DNA of 64,000 nucleotides, from the NCBI GenBank assembly GCA_963974055.1, contig CAXBCP010000017.1:1-64000 (forward strand), written 5' to 3'. The DNA is from CAXBCP01 sp963974055 (GTDB lineage: Bacteria > Pseudomonadota > Alphaproteobacteria > MPNO01 > UBA830). Below are positions 1-7,478 of the stretch, piece after piece (positions within the stretch are counted from its first letter, which is position 1; every line of letters begins with the position of its first letter). The position numbers and the translations under genes were made by a program. The notes below the pieces were generated by a model, which was not told the DNA's origin, did not search any database, and saw only the letters and a list, made by a program, of their open reading frames with translations.

Positions 1-271
1 TCTTGCGGGCTACCGCTTTCTTTGCCGCGGGCTTGCGCGCCGGGGCCTTCTTCGCAACCGTCTTGCGGGCGACGACTTTCTTGGCCGCGGGCTTGCGCGC
101 CGGAGCCTTCTTCGCAACGGTCCGTTTCGCCGGAGCCTTTTTGGCAACCGTCTTTTTCGGGGCGGCTTTCTTGGCCGCGGGCTTGCGCGCCGGAGCCTTT
201 TTGGCAACCGGTTTCCGGACCGCGGTCTTCTTCGCAGCCGGCTTTTTCTTTACAGCAGTTTTGGTAGCCAT
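1..271 (-). CDS. Histone H1-like lysine/alanine-rich DNA-binding protein (C-terminus beyond window)
   Basis: The gene begins with ATG at 271 behind a strong GGAAGGAG site (about 278-288) and runs off the left edge, so only the first 90 residues are visible. They are almost entirely Lys, Ala, Pro, Arg and Val in variations of VAKKAPARKPAAKK, the pattern of bacterial H1-like nucleoproteins that bind and compact DNA. There is no globular domain in the visible part. The DNA is itself repetitive: the string starting gccgcgggcttgcgcgcc recurs at 24, 84 and 174. The opposite strand has open frames through the same bases, but they lack ribosome sites and have only repeat-derived composition. The exact function is inferred from composition alone. 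Confidence 0.8.
   Translation of the reverse strand, partial: MATKTAVKKKPAAKKTAVRKPVAKKAPARKPAAKKAAPKKTVAKKAPAKRTVAKKAPARKPAAKKVVARKTVAKKAPARKPAAKKAVARK
24..215. repeat. Imperfect tandem coding repeats in the H1-like gene
   Basis: Three near-identical blocks of about 40 bases begin at 24, 84 and 174 (shared core gccgcgggcttgcgcgcc). Spacings are 60 and 90 bases, both multiples of three, so the frame is kept. They encode the APARKPAAKK units of the H1-like protein and could vary in number between strains by slippage. Confidence 0.75.
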
Positions 272-398
272 CTGTTGGCTCCTTCCTAAATTTCGATGAT
301 CGGGGCGTTCACTCAACTCAACGAGGTTGTTGATTACCCCCAGCGAAATACCCCGCGAAGGTTAAGAAAGTCTGAATTACAACTGCTTGGCGAAAGGC

Positions 399-1298
399 TC
401 AGCCGGCGCGGGGCGGGCTCTTTTTATTGGCGCATGTCACCGCGACCGTCACGAGCGCGAAGCCGACAGCGCTGCCCCAGCCGATGGGCTCGCCCAATAT
501 CCAGGCCGCGAACAGGATCGCCGTCAGCGGGTTGCAGCCAACCGCAATCGCCGCCTGTGTGGGCGTCACCAACCGGTAGCCGCTGATAAAGCACCACATC
601 ATCAGCGCCCCGCCCGGGACGGCCAGAAACAACAGCGCGCCCCAGCCCCGGACGCTGAGATCGAGAGACCCGGAAAACGGCGCCCCGAGAAACATCGCCA
701 CAACAAACAGGGCAAGCGATCCGAAAAACATCGACCAGGCCGTCATCGCGACCCCGTCATATTTCATCACGTAACGCTTGGCGAACGCGGTATAGGCAGC
801 GGCGAACGCAGTTCCAAGCGCCATCATGGCGTCGCCCCTCAGCGCATCGGGCGGCGCATCGACGTCGAATCCTATGGCCGTCCAGACTCCGGCAATGGCG
901 AAGACGACGCCGAGAAACTTCCAGGACGTGATCCGTTCGATCCGAAAAACCGCGGCGAGAAACATCGTCACCAACGGCATACACGCATAGATCAGCGCGC
1001 CCCGTGCCGATGTCGTGTCCTCGAGCGCCCGGGCAAAACAATAGGGGAAGGCAGCGAAAAAGATCAGCGCCAGAACCATCAGAACGAGCCGGTCCCGCGG
1101 GGCGACCCGGAAATGCCGCCCCTGATAGGCGACAAGTGCCAACAGGCAGGCCGATGCGATCAGATATCGTACGCTCGCAAGGGTGAAGGGATCCGTTTCG
1201 GGGACGACAAAACGGGTCATCACCACGGTAAGCCCGCCAATGCTCGCCGCCGCGCATACCAGCGACATGCCGAGAAGCGCCCGGCGGTCGATCACCAA
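399..1298 (-). CDS. EamA/DMT-superfamily permease
   Basis: The 299-residue protein is almost wholly hydrophobic. It has about ten predicted membrane helices arranged as two homologous halves (roughly residues 8-140 and 155-292), the hallmark of the drug/metabolite transporter (EamA) family that exports or imports small metabolites across the inner membrane. The substrate cannot be deduced. The start used is TTG at 1298 with GGAA about 8 bases upstream. GTG at 1295 is an equal alternative, and an ATG at 1268 would cut into the first helix. It lies downstream of, and on the same strand as, the ThDP decarboxylase genes, with a 27-base gap, and may be co-transcribed with them. Confidence 0.8.
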   Translation of the reverse strand: MVIDRRALLGMSLVCAAASIGGLTVVMTRFVVPETDPFTLASVRYLIASACLLALVAYQGRHFRVAPRDRLVLMVLALIFFAAFPYCFARALEDTTSARGALIYACMPLVTMFLAAVFRIERITSWKFLGVVFAIAGVWTAIGFDVDAPPDALRGDAMMALGTAFAAAYTAFAKRYVMKYDGVAMTAWSMFFGSLALFVVAMFLGAPFSGSLDLSVRGWGALLFLAVPGGALMMWCFISGYRLVTPTQAAIAVGCNPLTAILFAAWILGEPIGWGSAVGFALVTVAVTCANKKSPPRAG

Positions 1299-1325
1299 GG
1301 GTATTTTCCGCAGGTCAGTAGAAAC

Positions 1326-1925
1326 TCAATCGTAGGCCCGTTTGCCAAGGACGGATTCCCGGAACCGCGCACGGATCGCCGTACCGTCCCGCATCGGCAG
1401 AATCATCGGCACCGGATCGGTACCGACCTTGATGTCGACAAAGACCGGACCCTTGGCGTCGTACAGCAGGGACAGCGCGCCGTCGATTTCCTTCTTCGTC
1501 CAGACGGTGGCGGTCTCTGCAAATCCCGCCGCCGCCGCCATCCCGGCAAGATCGACGCCGTGGCTCGTATGCGCTTCCTGCATGCCGGTTTCGCCGTAAT
1601 GCTGGTTGTCGATTACGCAGACGGCGAGATTCGCCGGCGCCGCCACGCCGATCGTGGCCAGCGCGCCGATTCCCATCAGCATCTCGCCGTCGCCCGTCAG
1701 CACGATCACCCGCCGGTCCGGCTGCGCGCGCGCGAGCCCGAGACCCGTCACCGCCGCGCCGCCCATGCCGCCCCAAAGGTAAAAATTGTTCGGATGGTCG
1801 CCGGCTGCCGCCGCGTCCCAGGTCGCCGACCCCAGCCCCGTGACCATCAGCATATCGCCCCGGTCCCGGACAATACGCGCGACGACGTCGCGCCGGTTGA
1901 GCGTAATTTTTTTCCTGGGCGCCAT
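1326..1925 (-). CDS. ThDP-dependent 2-oxoacid decarboxylase, beta (pyrophosphate-binding) subunit, ComE-like
   Basis: This 199-residue protein matches the C-terminal half of thiamine-diphosphate decarboxylases. It has the ThDP/Mg motif GDG at residues 78-80 followed by Asn107 (sequence VIDNQHYGETG). Two-subunit enzymes of this layout include sulfopyruvate decarboxylase ComDE and some phosphonopyruvate decarboxylases. The start is the ATG at 1925, which overlaps the stop of the alpha-subunit gene as TAATG, giving translational coupling; longer frames upstream are only read-through of the alpha gene. No coenzyme M or phosphonate genes lie nearby, so the 2-oxoacid substrate is unknown. Confidence 0.85.
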   Translation of the reverse strand: MAPRKKITLNRRDVVARIVRDRGDMLMVTGLGSATWDAAAAGDHPNNFYLWGGMGGAAVTGLGLARAQPDRRVIVLTGDGEMLMGIGALATIGVAAPANLAVCVIDNQHYGETGMQEAHTSHGVDLAGMAAAAGFAETATVWTKKEIDGALSLLYDAKGPVFVDIKVGTDPVPMILPMRDGTAIRARFRESVLGKRAYD

Positions 1926-2467
1926 TATTTCCGCCAGTCCTTGAAACCGATGACCCGCTGGCCGATCAGCACCGCCACCGCCCGGTAAGTATTGAACGCC
2001 ATCTGCGAAGCGGCATAAACGGTATCCGCGAGATCGTCGGGATTGTCGACGTGGTAGACGATCATGCCGGCATCCTCGAGCGACTTCTGGGTCCCCTGCC
2101 CCATGGGAATCTGCCACGGATTGAATTCGCCCCACTCGCCGCGCATCGTTACCAGCATCAGCAGCGGCGATCGCGTTTCCTCGATGATCGACAGCATGTT
2201 AATGCAGTTTCCGACACCGGACGACTGCATCAGCAATGCGCTTTTTTCGCCGCCGAGCCAGGCGCCGAGCGACAGCGCGATGCCTTCTTCCTCGGTCGTC
2301 AGCCGCGTGGTCTTGATGTGATTGTCCGCCAGGCAGGCATCGATCAGCGCCGTATGACCGGCATCCGGCACGTAGCTGACCTGCGCGATACCGGCGTCTT
2401 TCAATGTCCTGAATATTTCCGCCGGCCAGGTTGCCGACGCGGGCTTTTTCTTGCGTGTCGCTGCCAT
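1925..2467 (-). CDS. ThDP-dependent 2-oxoacid decarboxylase, alpha subunit, ComD-like
   Basis: The 180-residue protein corresponds to the N-terminal (PYR) domain of ThDP enzymes. It has the VPDAGHTALID segment and a Glu cluster at 59-61 followed by GIALSLGAWLGG, where the family carries the cofactor-activating glutamate. It should form the active site with the beta subunit encoded directly downstream (TAATG overlap). A lysine-rich N-terminus (residues 4-8) is unusual but short. It is transcribed away from the hydrolase gene at 2594, with the promoters of both in the 126-base gap. Sulfopyruvate or phosphonopyruvate decarboxylase are the nearest named activities; neither can be chosen from context. 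Confidence 0.83.
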   Translation of the reverse strand: MAATRKKKPASATWPAEIFRTLKDAGIAQVSYVPDAGHTALIDACLADNHIKTTRLTTEEEGIALSLGAWLGGEKSALLMQSSGVGNCINMLSIIEETRSPLLMLVTMRGEWGEFNPWQIPMGQGTQKSLEDAGMIVYHVDNPDDLADTVYAASQMAFNTYRAVAVLIGQRVIGFKDWRK

Positions 2468-2593
2468 GAAGGATCCGGGTTGTGGATAAATGAACGTGAT
2501 TTCCGATTGCCCACTCTATTATCCGCTTCTCGGCGACAGTACAATCTTTCCCGGGATCGGCCGGGCGCCGGCCGGAACGGGAGCGGCAGACGA

Positions 2594-3388
2594 ATGACAC
2601 GGGTCGAAGCGAACGGGATAAACATCAATTACGTCGTCGACGGGCCCGAAGGCGCGCCCTGGGTCACATTCATCACCGGCATCACCAATGACGCCGCAAT
2701 GTGGGACGATCATATCCCGGCGCTGAGCAAGAATTTCCGGCTGCTGCGTCTCGATTCCCGCGGCCATGGCGACTCGGACGCGACACCCCCGCCCTATTCA
2801 TTCGACCAGCTTACCGGCGACGTGATCGGCGTCTGGGACGAACTGGGCGTCGAGCGGTCCCATGTCGTCGGAATCGGGCTGGGGGGCATGACCACGCTGG
2901 CGCTGGCGCTGCGCGCACCACGGCGCGTCTCCGCGATCGTGCCGACGGCCTGCCGCGCCGAACTTGTGCCGGAATATGCCGGGATCTGGCCGCCGATGCT
3001 CGAAAAATCGACCGCCGAAGGTATCGAAGGCATCGTCGACATCACGGCAAGCCGCTGGTTTCCCGAAACATTCCGGGACGCCAACCCCGCCAGGATGGAC
3101 GACGTCCGCGCCATGATCCGCCGCACCACGCTGAACGGGTATCACGGCTGCATTCAGGCGCTGCTGACGGTCGATTTCGCCGACCGTCTCGCAGAGATCC
3201 GCATGCCTGCCCTTTTCGTGTCCGGTGCGCTGGACGCCATCGGCGGGCCGCCGGACGTGATGCAGATACTCGCGGAATCCGTTCAGGACGGCCAGCACAT
3301 CACGCTGCCGGATGCCGGACATATATGCAATATCGCCAATCCCCGGGCCTATGACGGGGCACTGCTCAGCTTTTTCGAATCCCTGTAG
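2594..3388 (+). CDS. Alpha/beta hydrolase, PcaD-like, with Gly in place of the nucleophile Ser
   Basis: The 264-residue protein has the alpha/beta-hydrolase fold of 3-oxoadipate enol-lactonases: an LDSRGHGDS strand at 54-61, a likely acid residue in SGALD, and a histidine in PDAGHICN. The nucleophile elbow normally reads GxSxG, but here it is G93-I-G95-L-G97, with codon GGG at 2876-2878 where Ser is expected. The usual catalytic triad is therefore incomplete. It may be inactive, or may catalyse a serine-independent reaction as some fold members do. Translation starts at ATG 2594. It is followed 11 bases later by a RidA gene and then a DUF1194 gene on the same strand. Confidence 0.8.
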   Translation: MTRVEANGININYVVDGPEGAPWVTFITGITNDAAMWDDHIPALSKNFRLLRLDSRGHGDSDATPPPYSFDQLTGDVIGVWDELGVERSHVVGIGLGGMTTLALALRAPRRVSAIVPTACRAELVPEYAGIWPPMLEKSTAEGIEGIVDITASRWFPETFRDANPARMDDVRAMIRRTTLNGYHGCIQALLTVDFADRLAEIRMPALFVSGALDAIGGPPDVMQILAESVQDGQHITLPDAGHICNIANPRAYDGALLSFFESL

Positions 3389-3399
3389 GAGATCCACGG

Positions 3400-3789
3400 A
3401 TGTTCAACCCGCTCAACCCCGATGGCGTCGCCCCGCCTGCCCGCAAATACGTTCATACAATGACGGTCCCGCAGGGTTACAAGCTGATCAGCGTATCCGG
3501 CCAGGTCGGAACCCTGCCGGACGGCTCCATTCCGAACGGGATAGAGGCCCAGTCCGAAGCCGCCTGGGCCAACTGTGTCAGATGCCTCGAAGCCCACGGC
3601 ATGGGCATAGAGAACATCTACAAGGTGGTTCAATACCTGATCGATCCGCGCCACCGCGACGCCCATTTCGCGATACGGGACCGGTATCTCGGCGATCATA
3701 ACCCAACATCGACGCTGCTCTTTATATCCGCCCTTGCCCAGCCGGAAATGCTGGTCGAGGTCGAAGTTTTCGCCGCGGGGCCGACATGA
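3400..3789 (+). CDS. RidA/YjgF/YER057c family protein (copy 1)
   Basis: A 129-residue single-domain protein of the RidA superfamily: trimeric enzymes or binding proteins that hydrolyse reactive enamines/imines, or act as chorismatase-like or amidohydrolase-like partners. Visible family features are the VSGQVGTLPDG strand, the central helix with ENIYKVVQYLID, and the C-terminal VEVEVFAA strand. The usual RidA arginine near the C-terminus (in the R-x-x-V-E segment) is not obvious here, so imine deaminase activity is uncertain. The stop codon overlaps the next start (ATGA at 3786-3789). It is the first of three RidA-family genes within 21 kb. Confidence 0.88.
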   Translation: MFNPLNPDGVAPPARKYVHTMTVPQGYKLISVSGQVGTLPDGSIPNGIEAQSEAAWANCVRCLEAHGMGIENIYKVVQYLIDPRHRDAHFAIRDRYLGDHNPTSTLLFISALAQPEMLVEVEVFAAGPT

Positions 3790-4508
3790 TCCGCGGCGCT
3801 GCCTGTATCGCGCTGGCGCTCCTGACATTGGCCAGCCCGGCGGCGGCGCAGAAGAAAATTCCGGTCGATCTAGAACTTTCCTTCGTCGTCGACGCGTCGG
3901 GGTCCATCGACCAGGAGGAAATTCAGCTGCAGCGCCAGGGATATGCAGACGCGCTGGCGAATCCCGAGGTTCTGACGGCGGTCAGCAGCGGTTTCCTGAG
4001 ATCAATCGCCATTTCCTATATCGAGTTCGCCGCCGATGGCTGTATCTGGCAATGGGTCGATTGGGTGAAAATATCCGGCCTCGCCTCGGCGACCGCGGCC
4101 GGCAAGCGGATACTGGCGGCCCCGCGCGAATTCTGCTCCGGCGGGAATGCCATCGGCGATGCGGTCGCCTTCGCCGCCAAGTCGACACTGGAAAACGGCT
4201 TTGACGGCACGCGCAAGGTCATCGACGTCTCCGGCGACGGGCCCGACACGACCGGCCTGATCGCCGTGGAGGACGCCCGCGCCGACGCCCTCGCCAAAGG
4301 ATTCACCATCAACGGCCTGGTAATCCATCGCCCCTCCATGCCGAACCTCGGCGATTATTACCGCACCAGCATCACCGGCGGGCCGCGCTCGTTCGTCATC
4401 CAGGCGAAAAGCCGCCGCAGCTTTGCCGACGCGATCGTCAAGAAACTGATCCTGGAAATTTCCGATCTCGTGCCCGACCGGCAGCAGGCGGCCCGCCAGG
4501 CGCCCTGA
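3786..4508 (+). CDS. DUF1194 secreted protein with a von Willebrand A-like fold
   Basis: The 240-residue protein starts with a Sec signal peptide (hydrophobic residues 5-17, cleavage after AAA/AQ near 21). A von Willebrand factor A-like domain follows, starting with LSFVVDASGSID, a recognisable metal-ion-dependent adhesion (DxSxS) motif. Size and motif match the DUF1194 family common in Alphaproteobacteria. The product is probably periplasmic; its ligand and role are unknown. The start ATG lies inside the ridA stop (ATGA), so it is probably translated from the same message. Confidence 0.85.
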   Translation: MIRGAACIALALLTLASPAAAQKKIPVDLELSFVVDASGSIDQEEIQLQRQGYADALANPEVLTAVSSGFLRSIAISYIEFAADGCIWQWVDWVKISGLASATAAGKRILAAPREFCSGGNAIGDAVAFAAKSTLENGFDGTRKVIDVSGDGPDTTGLIAVEDARADALAKGFTINGLVIHRPSMPNLGDYYRTSITGGPRSFVIQAKSRRSFADAIVKKLILEISDLVPDRQQAARQAP

Positions 4509-4613
4509 AATTGATTTAATTCCCGGGTTTTCTTCCAACACAGCCTGAGTTAATTTTTCCCGGTCCTCCTGAACGGAGACGGCGTTGTATAACTTAGTGA
4601 GAGGAACCGCCCC

Positions 4614-5237
4614 ATGCGCGGCATGTCATTCTTATTCGCGCTTGGCGCAGCATTTCTGATTTCCGGCGGCGCATCCGCCACACCGACAACCTATTCGGGC
4701 GTGACATTCCCCAACGGGGATATTTCCTTCGCCGACGCCGTAATCAGCTTTTCGCCCGGCCCCGATGTCGCCGCGCCGCACCTCGATTCAAGCCAGGCTC
4801 TCGGCGCACCTGACGGCAACCACCTGTCCCTCGGCGATGGCGGAAGCCTAATCGTCCAGTTCACGGACAACTCGCTCACCACCTCCGGTGATGCCACAGC
4901 CGATCTTCATATTTTCGAAGTCGGCTCGGCCGTCGAGATATTCAACGTTTCTATTTCCCAGGATCTTATCACCTGGATAGACCTCGGCGACCTGAGCGGA
5001 CAGCCGACCAGCATCGATATCGACGGTGTTGCCGGGGTCGTCGCGTTTGCCCAGTATTCCTATGTCCGCCTGATCGACGTCGGACCGAACCAGACCGGAT
5101 CGCCCTTCGGCGAAGCCGATATAGATGCGATCGGCGCGATATCGTCGGCTCCGGCCGTCGCAATGAACGCCCCCGGCGCCATTGCCGTCTTTGCCCTTGG
5201 TCTTGCCGGGATGGTCTGGAGACGGCGCACCGCCTGA
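4614..5237 (+). CDS. Secreted protein with a PEP-CTERM-like C-terminal anchor
   Basis: The 207-residue protein has an N-terminal signal peptide (about 1-22), a beta-rich acidic body with GAPDG and FGEADIDAIG segments typical of PEP-CTERM or sialidase-like extracellular modules, and a C-terminal tail APGAIAVFALGLAGMVWRRR. The tail has the small/hydrophobic/arginine architecture of exosortase substrates, but the literal PEP triplet is degenerate (NAPGA). It would be exported and either anchored or processed by an exosortase/archaeosortase-type enzyme; no exosortase gene is in this window. The start is ATG 4614, with GAGAGGAA upstream. It is preceded by a 105-base intergenic region holding a possible TATAAC -10 box at 4588-4593. 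Confidence 0.7.
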   Translation: MRGMSFLFALGAAFLISGGASATPTTYSGVTFPNGDISFADAVISFSPGPDVAAPHLDSSQALGAPDGNHLSLGDGGSLIVQFTDNSLTTSGDATADLHIFEVGSAVEIFNVSISQDLITWIDLGDLSGQPTSIDIDGVAGVVAFAQYSYVRLIDVGPNQTGSPFGEADIDAIGAISSAPAVAMNAPGAIAVFALGLAGMVWRRRTA

Positions 5238-5259
5238 ACGGCGCGGCAAGGCCTGCGGA

Positions 5260-5673
5260 TCAGCTTCCCACGACGGCAATCATGTCGATCTCGATCATCA
5301 TGTCGGGATGGGCGAGACGGCTGACCTCGAACGTGGTCGAGGTCGGCCAGCCGGGGCCGAAATACTTTTCCCGTATATCGACGCATTCGAAGAACGCATC
5401 CATGTCGGTGACGTAGGTCACGGCCTTCACCACGTCTTCCAGCGATGCGCCGGCGGCTTCCAGCCCGTTCTTCAGGTTCTGGCCGACCTGTTCGAACTGG
5501 GCGCGCATATCGCCCTTGCCGACCGTGTTGCCGTCCTTGTCCCAGGCGAGCTGGCCGGACAGGAAGATCATTCGCTGGCCTTCGACCGATACGGCGGTCG
5601 GGAACATCGCCTTGCCGTTCATCACCCGGGCGTAAACGGTATCGGGAACGAAGTTCTCTCTTTTCGCAGACAT
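5260..5673 (-). CDS. RidA family protein (copy 2)
   Basis: A 137-residue RidA-superfamily protein with LSGQLAWDKDGNTVG, the LEAAGASLEDVVKAVTYVTDM helix-strand and a C-terminal MIEIDMIAV strand. Family members trap or hydrolyse reactive imine intermediates; paralogues near catabolic genes often act on pathway intermediates. It starts at ATG 5673 with AGGAGAGGA just upstream. It is convergent with the PEP-CTERM-like gene and divergent from the TPR protein gene at 5715, with a 41-base shared upstream region. Confidence 0.88.
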   Translation of the reverse strand: MSAKRENFVPDTVYARVMNGKAMFPTAVSVEGQRMIFLSGQLAWDKDGNTVGKGDMRAQFEQVGQNLKNGLEAAGASLEDVVKAVTYVTDMDAFFECVDIREKYFGPGWPTSTTFEVSRLAHPDMMIEIDMIAVVGS

Positions 5674-5714
5674 GTGATCCTCTCCTCTGAATGTTTTCCC
5701 TATGATATGGCCCC

Positions 5715-6641
5715 ATGGGAATTTTACGAGCCCTTGCGCTTCTTATTCTGGTGATTTTTTCGCCTACGGCGATGGCCGCGTCGTCGGAGGACGGCGCGAC
5801 ACCGCCGGGACCGGTCTTCGAGGCCGCAATGTCGCGCGGCGACGTGTTGCTGGCAGGCGGCGACGACCAGGGCGCCGAACGCGAATACAGGGCTGCGCTC
5901 GAACAGGCGCCGGCCGGGCAAGCGCGCGCCGATGTGCTGCACAAGCTCGGCATCGCCCTTGCGAACCAGTCCCGGTTTGCCGACGCAGAGCCGCTCGTGG
6001 CAGAAGCGGAGAAAATCGCGCGCGCCCGGCCGGCCGGCGTCCTGCTAGCCGACGTGCTGCGCGCCAAAACGGTGATCCTGTACAAGACGGGGCGGATCGA
6101 CGCCGCCCGGGCGGCGTTCCGCGAGGCGAAGGCCATCCTTGAAGCCAGTGCGAATGTCTGGGAGACGGAGCCTAACGGCACAACATGGCGCCATACCCCG
6201 TCCCGCTGGCGCTTCGCCGACGCCTATGGACCGTTACGCCGGATCCGACGGACGATGCTGGACGAGGCCGGGAAAAACATCGTGGTCCACTACCGCATCG
6301 GTCCCGGCGGCTGGGCGGCGACCCTCTTATCGGTTTATGTCAGCGTCGACCGCAACGTGCCGCTGGTCGGCGAATTCGATGCGACGCTGCACGAGATCAT
6401 TCGAAAATACCCGGATGCCGACGTCATACGCACCGGCCCCACGGCAATCGGCGATCGCAAGGGATTCGAAGCGGTCCTCGACCTGCCGACGGCCCGGAAC
6501 GGCAATGTCAGGCGTACATCGCTGAGCGCCTTCGGGCGCGGCAATGTGATCGTCCGGTTCCGCGCAAGCTATCCGGCAGCGGAAGCGGCAACGCGCGCGG
6601 ACCAGGTCGAAAACCTGATCCGCGCCGTCCTGCAGCCGTAA
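5715..6641 (+). CDS. Secreted TPR-containing protein of unknown function
   Basis: The 308-residue protein starts with a signal peptide (hydrophobic residues 4-20, AMAA cleavage region). About three tetratricopeptide-like helix pairs follow between residues 38 and 140 (for example DDQGAEREYRAALEQAP and GRIDAARAAFREAKAIL). The C-terminal part, residues 150-308, is mixed alpha/beta and I do not recognise it. It is probably periplasmic, with the TPR part serving protein contacts. It stands alone between the divergent ridA and the convergent enoyl-CoA hydratase gene, whose 3-prime end lies 9 bases away. Confidence 0.65.
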   Translation: MGILRALALLILVIFSPTAMAASSEDGATPPGPVFEAAMSRGDVLLAGGDDQGAEREYRAALEQAPAGQARADVLHKLGIALANQSRFADAEPLVAEAEKIARARPAGVLLADVLRAKTVILYKTGRIDAARAAFREAKAILEASANVWETEPNGTTWRHTPSRWRFADAYGPLRRIRRTMLDEAGKNIVVHYRIGPGGWAATLLSVYVSVDRNVPLVGEFDATLHEIIRKYPDADVIRTGPTAIGDRKGFEAVLDLPTARNGNVRRTSLSAFGRGNVIVRFRASYPAAEAATRADQVENLIRAVLQP

Positions 6642-6650
6642 GCTCCGGCG

Positions 6651-7466
6651 CTATTTCCCGGTGAACTTCGCCTTCCGGCGCTCCGAGAACGCAGCGATCC
6701 CTTCGTTGTAATCGTCGGTCCAGCGCAGTTTTTCGTAGGAATGCCCTTCGACTTCGAGCGACGTTTTGAGCGGTGCGTCATAGGCCGAATTGAGCACCTT
6801 CTTGAGCGACGCCAGCGCGATCGGCGACAGCGCGTTCAGGCTTGCCGCGTATTCTTCGACCATCGCCTGAAGACCCTCGGCATCGTCGGCAACACCCGTC
6901 AGCAGCCCCCAGTCGAGCGCCTGCGGCGCCGGGATGCGCTTGCCGAGCATGACCATGTCCTTGGCGCGGGTCAGACCGGCGATGCGGGCAACCCGCACGC
7001 TGCCGCCCGACCCCGGCATCTGGCCGAGCGAGCTTTCCGGCAGACCGACCAGCGTATCCTTGGTCGCAAACCTGAAATCGCAGGCCATCGCCAGCTCGAA
7101 TCCGACGCCGAAACCGTATTTTTCCATCGCCACGATAACCGGTTTCTCCGCGCGTTCCGGGGCACCGATATTCCAGTGCAGGTCCGACATCTTGTTCTTC
7201 GGGATATCGGGAAACGCCTTCACGTCGCCGCCGGACGTATAGCAGCCGTTATCGCCCTTGATCACGATGACGCCGATATCGTCGTCTTCGTCCATCTCCT
7301 CGATCAGCGCCCGGATCTGGGCGCGGCCGGTATAGGACACGATGTTCAGCGGCGCGCGGTTCAGGATCAGGTATCCAATCCGTTTTTCCGTATCGATATC
7401 GACCCGGAGACCGTCGAGATTTTCGAGAATCGAAGCGCGTTGCTGGGCGTAGTTTTTCTCAACCAT
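6651..7466 (-). CDS. Enoyl-CoA hydratase/isomerase family protein
   Basis: The 271-residue crotonase-fold protein has the two oxyanion-hole regions (SGGDVKAF and the GFGVGFELAMACDFR strand-helix) and both glutamates at the usual hydratase positions (GFEL and LPESSLG). It should hydrate or isomerise a 2-enoyl-CoA. It is the last gene of a minus-strand operon with an acyl-CoA ligase and a molybdenum hydroxylase (12-base gap to the ligase). It probably acts on the CoA thioester produced there. The particular substrate is not identifiable. Confidence 0.88.
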   Translation of the reverse strand: MVEKNYAQQRASILENLDGLRVDIDTEKRIGYLILNRAPLNIVSYTGRAQIRALIEEMDEDDDIGVIVIKGDNGCYTSGGDVKAFPDIPKNKMSDLHWNIGAPERAEKPVIVAMEKYGFGVGFELAMACDFRFATKDTLVGLPESSLGQMPGSGGSVRVARIAGLTRAKDMVMLGKRIPAPQALDWGLLTGVADDAEGLQAMVEEYAASLNALSPIALASLKKVLNSAYDAPLKTSLEVEGHSYEKLRWTDDYNEGIAAFSERRKAKFTGK

Positions 7467-7478
7467 TTTCTTTTCCTG

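Noticed and set aside
387..1988. A 533-codon plus-strand frame
   Set aside because: It is antisense to the EamA permease and the ThDP beta-subunit genes, has no domain-like sequence and no ribosome site.
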